Assembly: GCA_002393555.1 (NCBI GenBank)
Contig: DGSP01000076.1
Location: 1 to 41,765 of the forward strand
Source of the DNA: Prevotellaceae bacterium UBA4359
GTDB lineage: Bacteria; Bacteroidota; Bacteroidia; Bacteroidales; Bacteroidaceae
Reading direction: 5' to 3'
DNA length: 41,765 nucleotides
Both the position numbers and the translations under genes were made by a program. Below, piece by piece: positions 1-7,724 of the stretch; position 1 is the first letter of the stretch; each line of letters opens with the position of its first letter. The notes below the pieces were generated by a model that saw only the letters and a program-made list of their open reading frames with translations, was not told where the DNA came from and searched no databases.

Positions 1-4
1 TTCG

Positions 5-32
5 GAAGTAGGGTGTCCAATTTGATGTACCC
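5..32 (+). repeat. IS left terminal inverted repeat
   Basis: The core gaagtagggtgtccaattt, followed by gatgtaccc, is repeated in inverse orientation at 1570-1597 with a single mismatch. Confidence 0.9.
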
Positions 33-33
33 G

Positions 34-1236
34 TTATGCAACAAGTAAATTTCTTCTTTTACTTATAGGATTAGTCTTGAGGTGCTCAGTCTTCCATTGT
101 TTTACCTCATTTACCGTTCTTCTTTCCATGATGGTCTTGATGTCTATTTTGGCAGCATCTTCAAGGTTGCACGCCTTTGGCCTGAGAGGGATGTAAAGTA
201 TGGACTCTGTAAACCCGTTAGTCTTGTTTGAAGGCATGGAGTCCTTGAAGATACCGAAGTCAGATTCGATGATGTCGGATGATACGTTGTGGTTTGAATG
301 CTCTACCGTCAGAAGTGCACTCTCCGTGTCCAGATAGGATGTAATAAACCTGTGAATTTGTCTCATTCTCTTGTTCCCGTCAAGCAGCCTTTGGTTGAGG
401 ACAGCCTTGCATTTTGCAACGGTCTCGATTGAGAATCCTTCCTGTTTGCACATCTTCATGATGACAGTATATGTTGTCATCACTTCATCAAGTTCCTCCA
501 CAAGGCTGGCATTCCTTGGCACGAAAGAGAAATAGTACTTCTCGTCCTTGTTCATCCTCGGATAGTTCTGCAAAGTCTTCTTCGCCCAGTCTGTAATCGG
601 ATACATGTTCATGAAACGTGCCATGCTCCTCTGCTTTGGCGGCATAAGATATGCGAATTTGGTCAGTGCCAGGTGCTTGGTGTTGGCCACGAGGTTCTTG
701 AAGGCGACGAACTCCTCGTCCTTCTCGTACACCTGTTTGAGGAATACTGCCAACGTGTGGCTTATATCCCGATGGTGCGGAAGATCCAGCAATTCAATGG
801 CCTTCGAGAGGTTCTTCCCGTTGTCCGTAATGTAATACTCCGGCTTATGGCCTTGTTCCTGTGTGATCTCCTCGCAGAACTCCTTCACCTTGGCGGCAGG
901 CCAGTTCTCAGAGACGGCCATGCCAACAACCTCCTCATCGGCATGTGTGAGTGCCTTCCCTGTGTGATCCGCAGGAACCTTGAGGGCCAGGAGCATCTGC
1001 TGATCACCCACCGAGATGCTCGCATCCATGATGATGGCGTATGCTTCGTCCAGCGTCCTGTCCTTATGCTTGATGGCATCCAGGCCCATCTTGGCAAGCC
1101 ATGTCCTTATGGTCGTATGGCAGGGCGAATCGCCAAGAAGACCATGAAACATGAAGTTGAACACCTCCAAACTCTTTGCAGCCTTGCGGGGACTGCTGCC
1201 CACGTAGATGCAGAGAAGGAATGCCGTCATCATCAT
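34..1236 (-). CDS. IS transposase, main catalytic frame (OrfB-like)
   Basis: A 400-residue DDE-type transposase. The candidate catalytic triad is D71 (in IIMDASIS), D138 (in YYITDNGKN) and E324 (in DIIESDFG), with the spacing and beta-strand context expected of a retroviral-integrase fold. A helix-turn-helix-like segment (TTIRTWLAKMGLDAI) lies near residues 41-55. The ATG at 1236 overlaps the stop of the upstream ORF as ATGA, so translation could be coupled. However, this frame stays open upstream all the way to the A9 run at 1317-1325, and the extra residues (such as FEAVKRYTYSGF) look like a natural N-terminal extension. A fused product made by -1 slippage is therefore likely, and the ATG at 1236 may be secondary. 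Confidence 0.85.
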   Translation of the reverse strand: MMMTAFLLCIYVGSSPRKAAKSLEVFNFMFHGLLGDSPCHTTIRTWLAKMGLDAIKHKDRTLDEAYAIIMDASISVGDQQMLLALKVPADHTGKALTHADEEVVGMAVSENWPAAKVKEFCEEITQEQGHKPEYYITDNGKNLSKAIELLDLPHHRDISHTLAVFLKQVYEKDEEFVAFKNLVANTKHLALTKFAYLMPPKQRSMARFMNMYPITDWAKKTLQNYPRMNKDEKYYFSFVPRNASLVEELDEVMTTYTVIMKMCKQEGFSIETVAKCKAVLNQRLLDGNKRMRQIHRFITSYLDTESALLTVEHSNHNVSSDIIESDFGIFKDSMPSNKTNGFTESILYIPLRPKACNLEDAAKIDIKTIMERRTVNEVKQWKTEHLKTNPISKRRNLLVA

Positions 1237-1442
1237 GAATCCGGAGTAAGTGTACCGTTTAACAGCTTCAAAAGTAATTGTTGCTGTTCTTTGCTCAGCG
1301 TTACGGTCCTGGCGTCTTTTTTTTTCGACGCTTTGCAGTTAGACCGTTTGGCCTTACGGACATCTGACTTCAACTCTTTAATCTCTTCCTGTGCCTTGGC
1401 AAGCTTCTGCTCTAACCGCTCAATCTTCTTGTCTCTATTCAT
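1233..1442 (-). CDS. IS upstream ORF, short coiled-coil protein (OrfA-like)
   Basis: A 69-residue basic protein. Residues 5-35 have the heptad pattern of a coiled coil (IERLEQKLAKAQEEIKEL), suited to dimerising a transposase. It contains three consecutive AAA Lys codons, an A9 run at 1317-1325 on the plus-strand numbering, followed by G. This is a classic slippery sequence for -1 frameshifting. The -1 frame is the frame of the downstream transposase and has no stop between the run and the transposase ATG. The ORF ends in an ATGA overlap with the transposase start. It may act alone as a regulator or as the N-terminus of the fused transposase. Confidence 0.75.
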   Translation of the reverse strand: MNRDKKIERLEQKLAKAQEEIKELKSDVRKAKRSNCKASKKKDARTVTLSKEQQQLLLKLLNGTLTPDS

Positions 1443-1466
1443 ATCTAACTATCTGATTTTTAGATA

Positions 1467-1498
1467 CAAAGATACGAGAAATATCTGATATACGCAAG
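1467..1498 (-). promoter_or_regulatory. IS transposase promoter
   Basis: On the minus strand a TATCTTTG box (1467-1474) matches the Bacteroidetes -7 consensus TAnnTTTG, and CTTG (1495-1498) sits 20 bp upstream in the -33 position. It lies just upstream of the ATG at 1442. Confidence 0.6.
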
Positions 1499-1569
1499 CT
1501 TTTTAGACGTTATTTTATGACCTAAAGTGTTAAAATCAATAAGTTACGGAGGTTCTTACTTGGGCATTT

Positions 1570-1597
1570 GGGAACATCAAATTGGACACCCTACTTC
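1570..1597 (-). repeat. IS right terminal inverted repeat
   Basis: Inverse partner of 5-32, 27 of 28 positions identical. It is the transposase-promoter-proximal end of the element. Confidence 0.9.
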
Positions 1598-1636
1598 GGA
1601 AGTTGAAAGTTTTTCTGAAAAAAAAACGGGAAATCT

Positions 1637-1667
1637 TTTGTTAGTTCCGCAATTTGTTGTACCTTTG
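1637..1667 (+). promoter_or_regulatory. Promoter of the tRNA-Asp pair
   Basis: TTTG at 1637-1640, a 19-bp spacer and TACCTTTG at 1660-1667 match the Bacteroidetes -33/-7 promoter. Predicted transcription starts near 1674, about 47 nt before the first tRNA. The IS right end stops about 40 bp upstream and leaves the promoter intact. Confidence 0.75.
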
Positions 1668-1720
1668 CACTCGCTAAAGGGGAACACGTGTTCGCCAATG
1701 GCTAAAAGAAACATAAAAAC

Positions 1721-1794
1721 GGTGCGTTAGTTCAGTAGGTTAGAATATCTGCCTGTCACGCAGGGGGTCACGAGTTCGAGTCTCGTACGCACCG
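1721..1794 (+). tRNA. tRNA-Asp (GTC), copy 1
   Basis: A 74-nt cloverleaf with acceptor arms GGTGCGT and ACGCACC, the T-arm core GTTCGAG, and an anticodon loop CTGTCAC giving anticodon GTC (Asp). The 3' CCA is not encoded. The sequence is identical to the copy at 1849-1922. Confidence 0.95.
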
Positions 1795-1848
1795 CAAAAG
1801 AAAGACCAGATGTTTTCGGAGGTCGGTAAAGAAAAAGGGAAACGTAAC

Positions 1849-1922
1849 GGTGCGTTAGTTCAGTAGGTTAGAATATCTGCCTGTCACGCAGGGGGTCACG
1901 AGTTCGAGTCTCGTACGCACCG
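1849..1922 (+). tRNA. tRNA-Asp (GTC), copy 2
   Basis: Identical to copy 1 and separated from it by 54 nt. No Bacteroidetes promoter is visible in the spacer, so both are probably processed from one transcript. A strong terminator follows directly. Confidence 0.95.
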
Positions 1923-1931
1923 CTCAAAAAA

Positions 1932-1964
1932 AAGAACTGTGTCTTTCGGCACAGTTCTTTTTTT
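1932..1964 (+). terminator. Terminator after the tRNA-Asp pair
   Basis: A 10-bp perfect stem (AAGAACTGTG with CACAGTTCTT) around an 8-nt loop, followed by a T run. An A run precedes the stem on the plus strand, so it can also terminate the convergent TPR gene that ends at 1979. Confidence 0.85.
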
Positions 1965-1978
1965 GTTTTCTATTGTTC

Positions 1979-3277
1979 TTAGTTGGCTTTGTAGTATTTC
2001 TTGTAGGGGGCAGCAAGGTTCATCTGCTGTGTGTTGTTGTAGAGGATGTAGAGGGCTTCACCCCACATCTCTGGGTCTGATGGGTTTTCCGATTCGAGTT
2101 GCTTGAAGAGGTTGATGGCTTCGTCCATGTCGGGCTTCTTAGAACCGTTGGTCTGAGCCTTCATCCATGCGGAGCGGGCTGCCATGAGGAGACACTTGGG
2201 TTCATCGGGGAATTTCTCTTTAGCAGCGAGGAAGATGGCCTTTGCACCATCGTAGTCTTTATCTTCGAAGGCCATCTGACCCTCCATCAAATAGGCATTG
2301 ATGGCATTGTCATTGTCGGCAAATTCGTCCTTTATCAGTTGTGCGGTCTTCTTGAAGCCTTCCTTGTCGCCCTTCTGGAACTGGTTCTGCATGAGGATGA
2401 TGGCAAAGTTGCCACGGAGGTCTTTTTGCTCTGGGTCGCCCTTCAAGGCGTCAATGCCTTCTTGCAGGTATTTCATTTGCTTGGCTTGGTCTTTCTCGCG
2501 ATAGTAGTTTGCGAGCGACTGGTAGGCAATGCCTTTATACTTGGTGTCCATCAGGTCTTTGTAAACAGCCTCGATGGTTGCTTCTGGAGTTCCCTCGATG
2601 TTGTAGTAAGACTGGGCGCGGAAAGCCTTGGCATAGGCTATGTAGTCGTTGCGGTTGTCGTTCTTGAAGTCGGCGAGGAGCGATGAACTCATGGATTTGA
2701 GGAAGAGTTCAGAGTATTGTACACCTAACTTCAGTTCCTCCTGCTTGTCGCTGTTGGAGAGGTTCTGAGAAGCCTGCAGCACTTGCAACGCAGCGTTGAC
2801 GGCCATGGTCTGATACTTCTGGTGCTCAGTCTTGAGTTCGTCGGGTTTGGTCTTGGGGTTCAAGCGCATGAGCGAGTCGTACATGACACAATAGTTGGTC
2901 AGTTTGGCACAGGTCTCCACGAATTGAGCCTTCAGCGACTCATTGTCGGGGTCTGCCTTGGTCTCATTCTCCTGCTTTTTGTAGTATTCGAACTGCACGT
3001 CAGAGGCGACCTTCCATGTCAGGGCATCGTCCTTGGTGTACTGATTCTCCATCGCTTCCTGCAGCATGGGAAGGGTTGTGCCCAACTTCTCAAAGTCGGT
3101 CTCCTTGCGCCCATACTGTGGATTGGGGATGGAGAGTTCATAAGTGCTTTTGGCCTTTTTGACCACTTTCTCGGCTTCTTTCTTAGCCTCTTTTTGTGCT
3201 TTCAAGGCTTCCTTATCCTGTGCGTAAGATGCGCTGAACAGGAAAAGGCCAACCATCATCAAAACTAATTTTTTCAT
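1979..3277 (-). CDS. Secreted tetratricopeptide-repeat protein
   Basis: A 432-residue protein with a clear signal peptide (MKKLVLMMVGLFLFSASYAQ), so it is exported to the periplasm or outer-membrane side. A Lys/Glu/Ala-rich stretch (residues 20-45, KEALKAQKEAKKEAEKV) follows. The rest is all-helical with TPR-like repeats, clearest near the C-terminus (INAYLMEGQMAFEDKDYDGAK and the following helix pairs). TPRs are protein-interaction modules and no catalytic motif is visible. It lies 33 bp downstream of gyrA on the same strand with no terminator between them, so it is probably co-transcribed from the gyrA promoter. No specific role can be assigned. Confidence 0.85.
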   Translation of the reverse strand: MKKLVLMMVGLFLFSASYAQDKEALKAQKEAKKEAEKVVKKAKSTYELSIPNPQYGRKETDFEKLGTTLPMLQEAMENQYTKDDALTWKVASDVQFEYYKKQENETKADPDNESLKAQFVETCAKLTNYCVMYDSLMRLNPKTKPDELKTEHQKYQTMAVNAALQVLQASQNLSNSDKQEELKLGVQYSELFLKSMSSSLLADFKNDNRNDYIAYAKAFRAQSYYNIEGTPEATIEAVYKDLMDTKYKGIAYQSLANYYREKDQAKQMKYLQEGIDALKGDPEQKDLRGNFAIILMQNQFQKGDKEGFKKTAQLIKDEFADNDNAINAYLMEGQMAFEDKDYDGAKAIFLAAKEKFPDEPKCLLMAARSAWMKAQTNGSKKPDMDEAINLFKQLESENPSDPEMWGEALYILYNNTQQMNLAAPYKKYYKAN

Positions 3278-3310
3278 GATTGATACGGTTTTTATGAGTT
3301 TATAAATAGG

Positions 3311-5923
3311 TTATTGGTTGTTCTCTTGTGTCTCGTCGGCAGCATGGTCGTTCACGTTGCTGTCAGCGTTGCCCTCTGCGAGTGCTTCCGTGTTCTCATC
3401 GTCCAGGTCTTCTGGCTCTTCAGAGTGTTCCACCACGCAGACGGAACTGATGACATCGTTGCGCTTCTGAATGTCGATGAGTTTGACACCTTGCGTGTTG
3501 CGTGAAGACTTCTTGATGTCGCTGACGGCCAGGCGAATCGTCACACCACTCTTGTTGATAATCATGATGTCTTCATCCTCCGTCACCTTCTTGATGGCAA
3601 CCAGTTTGCCTGTCTTCTCGGTGATGTTGATGGTCTTGACACCCTTACCATTGCGGTTTGTGATGCGGTATTCGCCAATGGTGGAACGCTTGCCGACACC
3701 CTTCTCGGAGAGTACCAGAATGGTTGGCATGTTGGGATAGAGTTCCTCTTCCGTTCCGTTCTCCTCTGCATCCTCGTCGTAACCTTCTGGCTTCGTGAGG
3801 GCAATCATGCCTATCACTTCGTCATCTCCGTCTTCGTCCAGTCGCATGGCTTTCACACCTGTCGCGCTACGTCCCATGTTGCGGACGGTGCTTTCGTTGA
3901 AGCGGATGGCGCGACCATTATGGTTGGCAATGAGGATTTCGTCCTTGCCACTCGTCAGCAATACCTCCACCACTTCGTCGCCTTCGTTCAGGTTGATGGC
4001 GATGATGCCGTTGTTGCGTGGACGTGAGTAGTTGACGAAGGCTGTCTTCTTGATGATGCCTTGACGAGTGCAGAAGATAAGGTTGTGGGAGTTCACCCAT
4101 TCCTCGTCGTTGATGTTCTCGATGCAGATGAAGGCCGTCACCTTGTCGTCGCTGTCGATGTTCAAGAGGTTCTGGATGGCGCGTCCCTTGTCGGTGCGTG
4201 AACCTTCGGGGATGTTATAGACTTTCATCCAGAAGCAGCGTCCCTTCTGAGTGAAGAACATCATGGTGTTGTGCGTGTTGGCGGGATAGATGAACTCGAT
4301 GAAGTCCTTGTCGCGAGCCGTTCCACCCTTCACACCGATGCCGCCACGGGCCTGAGTGCGGAACTCGGTCAGGGTGGTGCGCTTGATGTAGCCCAAGTGA
4401 CTCACCGTCACCACCACCTCTTCTTTGGCATAGAACTGCTCTGGGTCGAAGTTCTCGCTGGCAGTCAGGTCTATCTCTGTCTTGCGTTCGTCACCCCATT
4501 TCTCCTTCACTTCGAGAAGTTCGTCCTTCATCACCTTGCGACAAAGTGAGTCGTCGGTGAGAATCTGCTCTAAGTAGGCGATGAGTTTCTGCAATTCGTC
4601 ATATTCAGCATGCAGTTTGTCCTGTTCAAGACCTGTCAAAGCGCGCAGACGCATATTGACGATTTCACGTGCCTGAATCTCGTCCAAATCGAAACGTTTC
4701 ATCAAGTTTTCCATGGCCTCCTGTGGATTCTTGGCGGCACGGATGATGTGTACCACTTCGTCGATGTTGTCGCAGGCGATGATGAGACCCTCCAGGATGT
4801 GGCTGCGTTCCTCTGCCTTGCGCTTGTCGAACTTTGTGCGACGAATCACCACGTCGTGGCGGTGGTTGACGAAGTAGCGGATGCAGTCCTTCAGCGAGAG
4901 TTGCTTCGGACGACGGTCGGCAATGGCGATGCAGTTCACGGCGAAGGTGCTCTGCAAGTCGGTGAGTTTGAAGAGTTTGTTGCGCACGACATTGGCATTA
5001 GCCTCACGCTTGATGTCGATGACAATACGCATGCCTTCACGGTCTGACTCATCGTTCACATTGCTGATTCCGTCAATCTTCTTCTCGTTCACCAGCGCAG
5101 CAATCTTCTTGATGAGTTCCGACTTGTTCACGTTGTAGGGAATTTCGCTCACGATGATTTTGTCGTGCTGTCCCTCTGTCTCAATCTCAGTCTTTGACCG
5201 AATGACGATGCGGCCACGGCCTGTCTCGTAGGCTTCGCGGATGCCGTCGATGCCACAGATGATGCCTCCTGTGGGGAAGTCGGGACCCTTGATGTACTGC
5301 ATCAAGTCAGCACAAGTCAAATCAGGATTGTCGATGTAGGCCACACAGCCATCTATCACCTCCGAGAGGTTGTGGGTGGGTATGTTGGTGGCCATACCGA
5401 CGGCGATGCCTGTGGCACCATTCACCAGCAGGTTGGGTATGCGGGTAGGCAACACGGTGGGTTCCTTCTCCGAGTTGTCGAAGTTATCGACCATATCGAC
5501 GGTCTCTTTGTCGATGTCCTGCAGCATGGCCTCACCGAGTTTGCTCAGTCGAGCCTCAGTGTAACGCATGGCGGCTGCACCATCACCATCGACCGAACCG
5601 AAGTTGCCCTGACCATCCACCAGCGTGTAACGCATGGCCCAAGGTTGAGCCAGACGAACGAGTGCGCCATACACCGACGAGTCGCCGTGGGGATGCAAGT
5701 GGCCGAGCACATCACCCACGATGCGGGCACACTTCACGGTCGGTTTGTCCGACGTGTTGCCGTGCTTGTCCATCGAATAGAGGATGCGCCGGTGTACGGG
5801 CTTGAAACCGTCACGTACTTCAGGAAGGGCGCGAGCCACAATGACTGACATGGAGTAGTCAATGTAACTCTTTTTCATCGTCTCGTTAATCTCAACTTTA
5901 ATAATTCTGTCTAAATCTTCCAT
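3311..5923 (-). CDS. gyrA: DNA gyrase subunit A
   Basis: An 870-residue GyrA, the breakage-reunion subunit that works with GyrB to introduce negative supercoils using ATP. The catalytic tyrosine is Y121 (AAMRYTE). The quinolone-determining region reads HPHGDSSVYGALVRLAQPW, with D81 and S82 matching E. coli D82 and S83. The position matching E. coli D87 is G86. The GyrA box of the C-terminal beta-pinwheel is Q524-ARGGIG, which marks it as gyrase and not topoisomerase IV. The tail (about residues 835-870) is acidic and Asn-rich. The start MEDLDRIIKVEINETMKKSYIDYSM fits the family N-terminus. The downstream TPR gene is probably in the same transcript. Confidence 0.98.
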   Translation of the reverse strand: MEDLDRIIKVEINETMKKSYIDYSMSVIVARALPEVRDGFKPVHRRILYSMDKHGNTSDKPTVKCARIVGDVLGHLHPHGDSSVYGALVRLAQPWAMRYTLVDGQGNFGSVDGDGAAAMRYTEARLSKLGEAMLQDIDKETVDMVDNFDNSEKEPTVLPTRIPNLLVNGATGIAVGMATNIPTHNLSEVIDGCVAYIDNPDLTCADLMQYIKGPDFPTGGIICGIDGIREAYETGRGRIVIRSKTEIETEGQHDKIIVSEIPYNVNKSELIKKIAALVNEKKIDGISNVNDESDREGMRIVIDIKREANANVVRNKLFKLTDLQSTFAVNCIAIADRRPKQLSLKDCIRYFVNHRHDVVIRRTKFDKRKAEERSHILEGLIIACDNIDEVVHIIRAAKNPQEAMENLMKRFDLDEIQAREIVNMRLRALTGLEQDKLHAEYDELQKLIAYLEQILTDDSLCRKVMKDELLEVKEKWGDERKTEIDLTASENFDPEQFYAKEEVVVTVSHLGYIKRTTLTEFRTQARGGIGVKGGTARDKDFIEFIYPANTHNTMMFFTQKGRCFWMKVYNIPEGSRTDKGRAIQNLLNIDSDDKVTAFICIENINDEEWVNSHNLIFCTRQGIIKKTAFVNYSRPRNNGIIAINLNEGDEVVEVLLTSGKDEILIANHNGRAIRFNESTVRNMGRSATGVKAMRLDEDGDDEVIGMIALTKPEGYDEDAEENGTEEELYPNMPTILVLSEKGVGKRSTIGEYRITNRNGKGVKTINITEKTGKLVAIKKVTEDEDIMIINKSGVTIRLAVSDIKKSSRNTQGVKLIDIQKRNDVISSVCVVEHSEEPEDLDDENTEALAEGNADSNVNDHAADETQENNQ

Positions 5924-6191
5924 TGATTATTTTCTTGATAGTGTTTTTTGTTGCTGTCTATTGTTCTTGTGAAACAGTTTGTTGTTTCTGGTTTTCTATA
6001 TATATTAAATATGTGTACAAAGTTACCGCTTAAAGTTGGAAACAGCAAAAAAAGAACGCTTTTTTTAACCGTTCTTAAAACAAAAACCTCCCATTTGGCA
6101 CGAAAGAGGCTCGTTTTGCGATTTTGAGTTGTTTTTCGACAGGGTGCCGATGGTGGCCATGCGATTGCTCAGAAAGCCTGTATGGCCCTCT
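5924..6191. other. Gap between gyrA and the PPC-domain gene
   Basis: Besides the gyrA promoter (6018-6049) I see no gene here. The 3' end of the PPC gene has only a weak inverted repeat (GGCCAT and ATGGCC near 6152-6187) and no T run, so termination there is uncertain. Confidence 0.4.
6018..6049 (-). promoter_or_regulatory. gyrA promoter
   Basis: On the minus strand TTTG (6046-6049), a 20-bp spacer and TAACTTTG (6018-6025) form a full Bacteroidetes promoter. The predicted leader is about 90 nt. Confidence 0.75.
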
Positions 6192-6629
6192 TTATGTGAA
6201 ACTCCAAAATCCAGTTTTGGTTTCAGGGTCAAACTTTCTGCCGATAAAACCGCCGACAGTGGGGCGCAATTCTATCTCGGTCGTATATAAAACCGTGGTG
6301 GATTTCAGGTGACCGCCTGCTATTCCATGCTGGCCATTCTTCTTGAATGTGAATAGAGCATGGGTGTGGTGGAACAACTGGCCGTTGTCATCAGAGACCA
6401 CATTGCCATTGAGTGAAACCAATTCCAGCATCCCTTCAATCTTTTCTGTCTCAAACTCGCCTGTTTTAGGGATGAAAATCTGTAACTCAGCGTCCTTGCA
6501 GCCCCCAATGCCAGTGAAAGTGGCTGATGGGATAGATTCTTTGCGGCAGACTTCGAGGATGCTTGCTATTACCTCATCGTCGCAATCCACCCTGATATAG
6601 TATGCGTTGCCAATTTTCTTGTAATCCAT
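6192..6629 (-). CDS. PPC/DUF296-domain protein
   Basis: A 145-residue protein made of a single PPC (DUF296) domain. Plants fuse this fold to AT-hooks, while in bacteria it occurs alone and forms trimers of unknown function. Features seen include VDCDDEVIASILEVCRKE near residues 14-31, TGIGGCKDAELQIF around 40-53 and the conserved C-terminal strand GGHLKSTTVLYTTEIEL. The ORF extends 60 codons upstream of MDYKKIGNAYYIRV, but that stretch is low quality and overlaps the promoter-like box. The ATG at 6629 is therefore chosen. The protein has no signal peptide and is probably cytoplasmic. The function is unknown. Confidence 0.85.
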   Translation of the reverse strand: MDYKKIGNAYYIRVDCDDEVIASILEVCRKESIPSATFTGIGGCKDAELQIFIPKTGEFETEKIEGMLELVSLNGNVVSDDNGQLFHHTHALFTFKKNGQHGIAGGHLKSTTVLYTTEIELRPTVGGFIGRKFDPETKTGFWSFT

Positions 6630-6667
6630 ATTATCCGAACTTGGTTGTTGATTGTTCAATTTCCCGA

Positions 6668-6675
6668 CAAAATTA
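6668..6675 (-). promoter_or_regulatory. -7 box of the PPC-domain gene
   Basis: TAATTTTG on the minus strand lies 38 bp upstream of the chosen ATG. No convincing -33 element accompanies it. Confidence 0.4.
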
Positions 6676-6833
6676 CACAAATTTGAGGGGAAAAACATTC
6701 TCTTACAACATGAAAAAGCACTGTTTGGGGCATTTTCTGATGAAAATTGAGTAATTTTGTGCTGCATGGGGAGTGTCATGGCGTTTTTCCGAATCTGATG
6801 TTGGGGCATCGGTCAATAGGATAAGAAAGGGAA

Positions 6834-6887
6834 GAAAAAGCGTACCCCTCGGCTGCGGCATGCCGCAGCCGAGGGGTACGCTTTTTC
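6834..6887. repeat. Perfect 54-bp palindrome (repeat locus A, inverted part)
   Basis: Every base from 6834 to 6860 pairs with 6887 down to 6861 with no mismatch and no loop, centred on GCATGC. The arms contain GCGTACCCCTCGGCT and its complement and end in A5/T5. It lies downstream of kdsB and could act as a bidirectional terminator, but it also forms part of a 23-bp repeat array. Confidence 0.95.
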
Positions 6888-6933
6888 GTAGCCGATGGGT
6901 ACACTGTATTGTAGTCGAGGGGTACGCTGTCAA
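6865..6933. repeat. Repeat locus A: three 23-bp units
   Basis: Units start at 6865, 6888 and 6911, exactly 23 bp apart. They share the degenerate core GYAGYCGAKGGGTACRCT. The same core occurs in inverse orientation within the adjoining palindrome and at locus E (35712-35780). Confidence 0.85.
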
Positions 6934-6965
6934 TCAAGACCAAAATGTGGGTTCACCCTGTCAAG

Positions 6966-7724
6966 TCATTTTTGTGGGTGTGACAGCAGGAACTGTTCCG
7001 CACGTTGTAAGTCTTCCGGGGTGTCAATGCCAATCGTTTCGATGTCGCTGATGCCCACCTTGATTTTGTAGCCATTCTCCAACCAGCGGAGTTGTTCGAG
7101 CGATTCGGCCAGTTCGAGGCTGGATTGAGGCAGGTTGGTGATTTCTTTCAGCACGTTGGCGCGGTAGGCGTAGAGGCCGATGTGTTTATAGTAGGTGTGG
7201 CCGCTGAGCCATTCCTGCTTGTCCTTGCCGCGCGTGAAGGGGATGATGCTGCGCGAGAAGTAGAGGGCTTCCATGCGTCGGTTCACCACCACCTTGGGCG
7301 AGTTCGCGTTTTCGAGTGCCGCGAATCCGTCTTCGGGTTTGAAGGGCTTGACGAGGGTGGCTATATCGACGCTTTCATCGTCGAAGCATTGTCGGATGGC
7401 TTGGAGTTGTTGTGCCTGGATGAAAGGTTCGTCGCCCTGTATGTTGACGATGACGTCGAAGCCGTTGCCAATTTTTGTGTAGGCTTCATACACACGGTCG
7501 GTTCCGCTCTTGTGGTTGACACTGGTCATGATGGCTTTGCCTCCGAAGGCTTGGACAGCGTTCATGATGCGGTCGTCGTCGGTGGCAACGACCACATCGT
7601 CAAGCACACCTTCCACTTGGCGATAGACGCGTTCGATGACGGTCTTTCCGCCGAGGATGGCGAGGGGTTTGGCAGGGAAGCGGGTGGAGGCGTAGCGGGC
7701 GGGGATGATGCCGATGAATTGCAT
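6966..7724 (-). CDS. kdsB: 3-deoxy-manno-octulosonate cytidylyltransferase
   Basis: A 252-residue cytoplasmic enzyme that joins CTP and KDO to give CMP-KDO for lipopolysaccharide inner-core synthesis. The N-terminal signature IIPARYASTRFPAKPL contains the nucleotide-binding loop. Later motifs include VVATDDDRI, SGTDRVYEAY and VNIQGDEPFI. The length matches the family (about 250). The ORF can be opened 20 codons further upstream, but that part reads PINPINPIN from a 9-bp tandem repeat. The family N-terminus aligns with the ATG at 7724, so that start is used. It lies 80 bp downstream of the PBP gene on the same strand, probably in one envelope-related transcript. Confidence 0.96.
   Translation of the reverse strand: MQFIGIIPARYASTRFPAKPLAILGGKTVIERVYRQVEGVLDDVVVATDDDRIMNAVQAFGGKAIMTSVNHKSGTDRVYEAYTKIGNGFDVIVNIQGDEPFIQAQQLQAIRQCFDDESVDIATLVKPFKPEDGFAALENANSPKVVVNRRMEALYFSRSIIPFTRGKDKQEWLSGHTYYKHIGLYAYRANVLKEITNLPQSSLELAESLEQLRWLENGYKIKVGISDIETIGIDTPEDLQRAEQFLLSHPQK

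Larger units (their letters stand above)
5..1597 (-). mobile_element. Complete insertion sequence, about 1.59 kb, family not assigned
   Basis: The element is bounded by 28-bp inverted repeats at 5-32 and 1570-1597 that match at 27 of 28 positions. Between them lie a short coiled-coil ORF and a DDE-type transposase ORF on the minus strand, with a promoter just inside the right end. If the outermost base pair is excluded, both ends are followed by CGG (3-5 on the left, 1597-1599 on the right), which could be a 3-bp target duplication. The left flank is only a few bases long, so this is unproven. The right end lies about 40 bp upstream of the tRNA-Asp promoter and has not cut it. I do not recognise the IS family from memory. 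Confidence 0.9.

Noticed and set aside
673..1488. Plus-strand open frame of 271 codons across the IS
   Set aside because: It is antisense to the transposase and its upstream ORF, with no domain features.
6630..6809. Longer start for the PPC-domain protein
   Set aside because: The extra 60 residues have no family similarity and overlap a promoter-like box.
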